NCBI GenBank assembly: GCA_004369045.1
Contig: ML213519.1
Location: 353,060 to 417,059 of the forward strand
Origin: Heliocybe sulcata
Lineage: Eukaryota > Basidiomycota > Agaricomycetes > Gloeophyllales > Gloeophyllaceae
Reading direction: 5' to 3'
DNA length: 64,000 nt
The notes under the pieces were generated by a model, which made no database searches, was not told the DNA's origin, and saw nothing but the letters and a program-made list of their open reading frames with translations. Both the position numbers and the translations under genes were made by a program. Position 1 is the first letter of the stretch, and each line of letters opens with the position of its first letter. This document shows, one piece after another, positions 58,349-64,000 of this stretch.

Positions 58349-61263
58349 CTATGCATTCTTGAGGTTAACGTCGGAAAGAGTCTTGAAGGCCTCCTTGTAT
58401 GCATCGAGGAGCGCCTTGACCCGAGTCCGTTCAGCCACCAGTGCCTCGTCTTCGTCAAGAAGGTCCCCGAACATATCTGGCTTATACAATGAAGCCACTA
58501 AGCGATTTTGAACATGCTGCGAAGTGTGATTGACAAGGAAATGCATGACAGCCTTCGGAACCAGGTCCTGGATGCCCTGGCGGACAATGTTGAAATATGA
58601 TGCGATGAGAGACCGGATTAATGACGTCTCCATTTCTTCCCGCATCGTCAATTGGGAACCACCGTCCAGGGACGTCTGAAATACGCATCGTCAAGTGCTG
58701 CAATCGTTCGAAGTTAAGCCTGGCACTTACGGCTTCAATGTGTCTGCCTAGGCTTTTCATGTCAAACGCCGCATCTCGCCTCCCAGCCATTAAGCCGGAT
58801 GACATCCCACTGTCCCCCGGGCTGCCGACCTCCTTCCCAGTGGATACCACAGTCGTACTCGAAGCGACCGTCGCCCGCTCAAAGCTTGCAGCGGCGGAAC
58901 CCGCGGCCTGACCCGACAGGGGGCCGGGACCATTCTGACCGAAGAAGTAGTTCAGGAAGGTGTCGCGCGTCGACTGGGGTGATGCAGACCGCGGGTCGCC
59001 AGGCGCGGAGTGTCGTGGGTGCGTGTGATGATGATGAGACGGCTTGGGCTGCGCCACCGTTTGTCCGGAGGCTTTCCCCAGGGTAGCAGCGCTAGTACGC
59101 GATCGGTCGTGGAGGGTGGAGGAGACTGAACGGCCGTCCCTAGTTATTGGAATGCCGTTGATGCTACCCGGAGCTTCGTCTCCCGATTCCTCGCCCTCAT
59201 CGGCAGCGTGACCATTACCGTTCATTGGTTCCGTCGAATCCGGCTTCCGATCTATCTTCAGCTTCTACGTGCAGCGATTCAATGGGGATAGACTTACTCG
59301 TGGAGGGGCGTGGTTTCTTGTTGGAGCCCCAGCCTGCCGTGCAGCTTCCGCGGAGCCTTGGACGAAGGCGGGGTGGTTGGTGTTAATATACGCTGCCTGG
59401 ATATCGATCAGGCTCTGAGTATACTCAGACGTTGGTCCCAGGCGCTCGCGCAACAGGTCAGACACGACATCGACGACCTGCGAGTGCAATCTAGGGAACC
59501 GTTGTAGCTCCTGTGCTATGTCAACAACACTGCCCAGCATAAACACGACCTTGCTGCACGTACCACACTCGTACAGCTATGACATATCTTGACAAGCTCC
59601 TCATACACTAATTCTACACACCGCAAGGCAGGTCCTTCCAGTAACTTGATTTGGGGCTTGACTAGCAGGTCGAAGGCAGTCTCTGGGACGAACAAGCTGG
59701 GCCTAGGACCTGTGCTGTTGCGAATGGCCGTCCGAATGTCTTGGGTCTCAAGGTTTTGCGACGAGTCGAGGGAAGCGAGCGCAGATCCAAAGACGTCGTT
59801 GAAGATGTAATAAATCCGAGCGCCACCCGAGAGCTCCTTTGTCGAGATGTTCAAGTTGGTGCCTTCGATCGAGGAAACAAAGTCCCGCGCGAATTGAGTC
59901 ATGAGCCGGAGGATGAGTGCGCCTTGCTGATACACCGCTCAGGACCAACTGGACACCGGCGAAGGTAATAACAGCATACCTGATTTTTGTCCCCAAAGAG
60001 CGATGGATCACCGAAAGAGTTGAGTTCCTGCTGAGCCTGGCCGATGAGTGTATTCAAGCGCGCTTTCATATCCGGCAACTTGTCTCGGATGTGGTTCATT
60101 AAGACCTACACAAGAATGAGAATGAATGCATGAAAAGGTCCGGGCTGCTAACGCACTTGATTTAATGTCCTCGCAAGGTACTTGGTCCCGTTCTTGTGAG
60201 CGATGTTCCTGTAAGCTGGATGCGTCATAAAGAAGTCGGCTTCTTTCTGCGCAGCGTCTTCCATGGGCTTGCCCTCGTTGATGTCCTGCTGACTTCGGTT
60301 TACGACACCGATGAAGCCGAGCTTCAGAGGATAAACGCGTCCGGTCAGGACGTCCAGCGCATTCGTACCGGCATCCATTAGGTCGAGTTTGGTGAGGACA
60401 CCGATGGTACGCCGACCCTGAGGGTCCACTGTCCGTGCCAGTTTCAAGGCTTCCGAGTTGGCCAGGTCGACATTCGCGCCCGAGACGGCGAGAATAACGC
60501 TGCACAAGGGCTCAGATCAGAGTATTCCCGATCGACGCGATACATACCAGTTCGGCTTCGTGATGTACTCCAAGACCAGGTTCCGGATCTGCTTCTCGAT
60601 GTCGCTGGGCTGGTCACCTACAGGAATCTATGGTCTTTAAGAGAAAGAGTATTCGCGCGTGCACCGAGATACGCTCACCTTGGTCAAACCAGGGAGATCG
60701 ACCAACGTCAAATCCAGAACATTTGGGCTGTATATCCGCAGATGAATGGGCAGCTTGCTGATCCCCTTGTTCTGCCCCGCAACTCTGAACGTCTCCTGCT
60801 CAATCTCCTTTCTGATGTCTGCAAAGTCGGTGAACCGCTTGTCTATATGGAGGAACTGGCCCCATTCCGTGTAATCGCTTGAGTCGGCGACAGTATGAAT
60901 GAGCTGAAGGACAAGGGGTCTTCGCGTGACAATGCCTTGCCCACGGGGTAGGAAATCTCGGCCAACGATGCTGTCAACGCGTTATTAGTTGCATAATAGC
61001 TGAAGTTCTCCGCGCCTCACGTTTCTAATACACTGGACTTCCCGGAGGACTGGCTGCCGACCTAGATCACTGGATCGCGTCTTGATTCATTCTAACAAAC
61101 AATATTACACGTACCACAGCCAGCTGTGGCATGTCCAGTTCCCCTCCTGCGCAGAAATATTAGGCTATCGCCGGCTTCACTTTTTACGCTTCTGCGCGTA
61201 CTAACCGAGATTGTGGAAGGTATCCTGGAGCTTGTTCACGAGCTTGATGAGATCTGCGTCCAT
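58349..61263 (-). CDS. VPS1: Dynamin-like GTPase Vps1
   Basis: Eleven exons: 61263-61206, 61146-61115, 61061-61021, 60970-60679, 60627-60548, 60499-60157, 60105-59980, 59926-59564, 59510-59298, 59264-58731 and 58675-58349; total 2409 nt (802 aa). Vps1 assembles on membranes and cuts vesicles in Golgi-to-vacuole traffic, endocytosis and peroxisome fission. GTPase motifs: P-loop [10 protein letters not shown], then [19 protein letters not shown] and the guanine-specifying TKLDLMD. The middle domain follows ([24 protein letters not shown]). A Ser/His-rich insert of about 150 residues ([13 protein letters not shown]) stands where classical dynamins have a PH domain. The GED ends the protein ([21 protein letters not shown]-like helix, DVNLKNA). 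The exon 8/9 junction admits one alternative donor. Confidence 0.96.
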
Positions 61264-61716
61264 GTTTGCGACCAGAGAGACAAACAGAACGAGACCAAAG
61301 AATAGTGTCGGTGACTGTCGGGAGGCGCGTCGTTGCGGCGAGGAGGCAGGCAGGCATCAGGCGCGGTCTCCTTCCTGATGTGGGTATAACCCCTGAGGCC
61401 AATATCCGAATCTCCCAAATCCCTCATCGCCTAATGATTTAGGTGAAGGCCAAGTAAAGGAAAACAATAAGCCCCCAAGGAATCTATTGAAAGCGACAGT
61501 ACAAGTTATGGCTCGTAGTCTACAAAGGCGCTAGCGGGAAGAGAGCGGATGCGATTAGGATAGCCATAAGAGGGAGGGCATAACGAGTGAGCGAGGTCAG
61601 GGAGAGGGCACACAGATTCGAGAAAGTCCGCGTCATGCCAGCTATCCAGTTCTCCTTTCCGCGTACACTGGAGGGCCTCGTCTGGTTTTCAGACACATCA
61701 CGGGGAATAAAGCGGT
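61264..61716. other. intergenic, VPS1 promoter
   Basis: Space between VPS1 and the 3' end of the next minus-strand gene. A 91-codon frame at 61520-61795 overlaps the last exon of the transporter in another frame and is not called. Confidence 0.5.
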
Positions 61717-63945
61717 CTACACCATATATTCGAAGAAAGGATTTCTGAAAGAGACTGTTAGCTGCACAGCTATCACCGCATCTCGCTCTAACCACTCACT
61801 GCTTGTCAGTCAAGTCCATGAACGCATGCCGTTCTCGCTCCCGCTGTAGGTCCGCGTCCGTCCACCCGTTCTGGACTTTCATCTCCTGTAGTTTGGCCTG
61901 TTTCTGCTTGTTCAGGCGGACATTCATCCACCGAAGAAGGAATGGAAGGAAGAATCCGACAGCATACATGACCATCACGGCAATCTTTCCCGGTATGTAC
62001 TGTGGGGCGTCCTTGGTCTGCATGATTTCTGTGCCAATGACATTACCAAGGCTGAAAGTGAAGAGGGTCAAGGCGTTGATCGTCGACTGATGATAGCGAA
62101 GATGAGGACGAGAGAAAGTCAGATAGGATAAGGTAGGTCCCACCTTTTTGGTATGTCCACTAGTGTTGCTGGCGTTGTATGTGTATATCAGAGACAAGCT
62201 GGGCCCGATAGTACCCATCAGGTATGTGGCTGGAGTAAACGGCGTGAGTCTGCGATGACGTACGGCCAGGAATCACTATCTCACCGAATAGAAGTACGCC
62301 CTTGTTTCCGGAATTAGCCATGCCCACAAGCAGGGCTAGAGAGATGTCATTAGTCCAGCCTGCAGTCAGTCTGATGCGAGGCTGTTCCCGGCTCACCTGC
62401 ACCAACAATCGTAGGTATAAGGGCGATGATAATAGGCAGCATTCGTTCTTTCTGCTATGGTATGAGGCGCATGGAGGAGAACCCAGGATATCCACCCACC
62501 TTCCTGTCAGAGTACCACCCCACGAAAAGCGTCATGGCTGCACCAATAAAGCCGCCTGGAGCGTTGAGGATGAGGGTCTGCTTGGTGCTACGTACCAGAT
62601 GAGTTGAGTGAGACAGCCTTTCATATCAACCTACGTATATCCGAAGCTCTTGACGATAATATTGCCGACTACGATGTGTCAGGAGAGTGCCTACAGTTAC
62701 GGGGTGGACGGGCATTCACTTACAGACGCTGAGGGCGCCGTTCGGTATACTGGCTAAAGGGCCATCAGCATGTGAACTCAGCACAAGGATCAACACCGCC
62801 CACCCAGCACCATAGTTAGCAGAACGATTATCCATGTCCTGCTATCCATCAATGTCTCGACGATCTGGTCCTTTTTAAGCGTTTTCGACTCGGTGCCGAC
62901 CTGGTCATCGCGCACACGTTCAAGTGCGGCGATGCGCTCCTCCTTGCTGAGCATCTGCGCCTGGACGGGCGAGTCGGGCATCCAGATCAAGACGCATATG
63001 CCGACGATGATGGCGAGGCCGCCGATGAGGAGGTATAGGATTCTGTAAGGGAGGAAGGCGGTGCCGGAGTAGTATGAGATGCCCTGCAGGGAGATGGTAA
63101 GTGGAGCAGCATCGCTCAATACTAGAATCCCATACATATGCTACAAAACCACCGAAGATAGCGGTCAATCCGTTCTGCAGATTCCATTAGCTTTCCTGGA
63201 GGTCGGAAATGATAGAGGTATTAAACTTACCATGACATAAAACCAGGCGATTCTCAAGCCCTACACACGAGATCATCAGGGGCCGGTGGTGGACGGAAGC
63301 TCGGACGCTTACCTGCTCCTCTTTCTTGTAGAACATCGATATGATAAGAATAAGAATAGGCGCTACACAGCTCTCCAGCATGCCGAGGAGGAAGCGAAGG
63401 AAGAAAAAGGCACCGAACGAAGTCGTCGAAGCGTGAAGCATAAGAACGATCCCCCATAGGACGATGTTAGTGCCTGAAATATGTCAGCGTCGAGGTGAGG
63501 AGGAAACAAACGGACTAAACGCTACCTAAATACTTTGCTACTCGCAGTTTCTGGGAAATATAGACTGTAGGGAATTCCCAGGTCAGATATCCTGTTGGTA
63601 GTCGTCAGTGACAGATATCGCAGGAGAGAGTCCGGCATACCGAGATAGAAGGCCATCGCTACAAGGTTGTAATTCTAGTGATTGAGCCTTAGCGATGACA
63701 AGTGAGCAGAAAGCCTGGAGACTATTCACTTGGCCGGTAATGGGAAGACCCATAATGCTGTTCCCCCTTTTCAGTCAAAAAAAAAATGCGAGTACTAAGT
63801 GCATGCACCTTGCATAGTTCAAAGTATTCTTGTCTCTTTTAGAAGACGTTAGCGGACAGTATTGGGGTATGGTCCCATCACATAGCTATACTTACAGAAA
63901 TTGCGTGAAATAAACGGCAGAGCATAGCGGTGGTATAACCCAGTC
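61717..63945 (-). CDS. MFS transporter, allantoate permease (Dal5/Tna1) type, partial
   Basis: Seventeen exons are visible: 63945-63896, 63835-63809, 63757-63730, 63674-63641, 63591-63526, 63473-63313, 63260-63231, 63174-63136, 63083-62804, 62753-62724, 62668-62635, 62587-62500, 62454-62397, 62335-62285, 62229-62144, 62086-61800 and 61744-61717, giving 458 aa and the stop. The first exons lie past the right edge. The family pattern of anion:cation symporters is clear: DWVIPPLCSAVYFTQFLDKNTLNYA (helix 1 start), GLPITGQ, GYLTWEFP, FLLGMLESCVAP, MFYKKEEQGLRIAWFY, IWMPDSPVQA, NAPGGFIGA, WYSDRK and GNVIGTEI. About eleven membrane spans can be counted here. Members import allantoate, nicotinate, pantothenate or similar acids; the substrate is unknown. 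It ends DLTDKQNPFFEYMV. Confidence 0.93.
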
Positions 63946-64000
63946 CTAGACAAGAAAATTAGCCGGTTCCTGGAGCGAAGAGAAACGAAGGCACCAGTCT

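Overview
The window looks like nuclear DNA of a filamentous basidiomycete, probably an Agaricomycete. The genes are dense and almost all split by short GT-AG introns, mostly 45-65 nt and many with a CTNAC-like branch site. Several genes are divergently paired across 200-400 bp. No tRNA, rRNA, CRISPR array, operon or bacterial-style signal was seen. Wherever I chained exons, reading frame and total length were checked by hand; those models sum to whole codons. Genus and species cannot be named from this.

Layout. 0-5 kb: small genes of unknown function and a 224-bp foldback repeat. 5.6-6.6 kb: ATP4 (mitochondrial ATP synthase subunit b), with a MULE-like transposon remnant just upstream (6.76-7.85 kb) that keeps terminal inverted repeats and a likely target-site duplication. 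8.4-10.2 kb: an FAD-dependent monooxygenase. 10.2-13.1 kb: a gene desert with one strong hairpin. 13.1-17.6 kb: two cell-surface proteins (a Kre9/Knh1-like GPI protein and a Mid2-like Ser/Thr-rich membrane protein), separated by an unresolved locus. 18.5-21.6 kb: ARP2 and pyridoxal kinase, divergent. 21.9-27.4 kb: a 1711-aa protein with three START-like modules and a C-terminal membrane segment. 28.0-30.6 kb: a LUFS/LisH-type Flo8/SSDP-like transcription factor. 31.9-34.9 kb: a membrane protein resembling the Inp2/vezatin myosin-binding family. 36.3-38.7 kb: RNase H2 subunit C and a short-chain dehydrogenase. 39.0-43.4 kb: ABP1 and a mitochondrial carrier, divergent. 43.8-45.7 kb: a helical protein of unknown function. 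46.1-51.1 kb: a type II membrane dipeptidyl aminopeptidase divergent from SYS1. 51.1-54.8 kb: an unresolved stretch with coding-like pieces. 54.9-58.0 kb: BCS1, with a run of identical-length micro-exons. 58.3-61.3 kb: VPS1 (dynamin-like GTPase). 61.7 kb to the right edge: an allantoate-permease-type MFS transporter cut by the window end.

Shared themes. ARP2, ABP1, VPS1 and the Inp2/vezatin-like protein all act in actin-based membrane traffic. The aminopeptidase and SYS1 share a promoter and could both act at the Golgi. ATP4, BCS1 and the SLC25 carrier are mitochondrial inner-membrane proteins. I saw no convincing new multi-gene system. The most unusual structures are the BCS1 micro-exon array, the START repeats with a matching intron position, the transposon remnant, the foldback element, and the unresolved 51-54.8 kb stretch.
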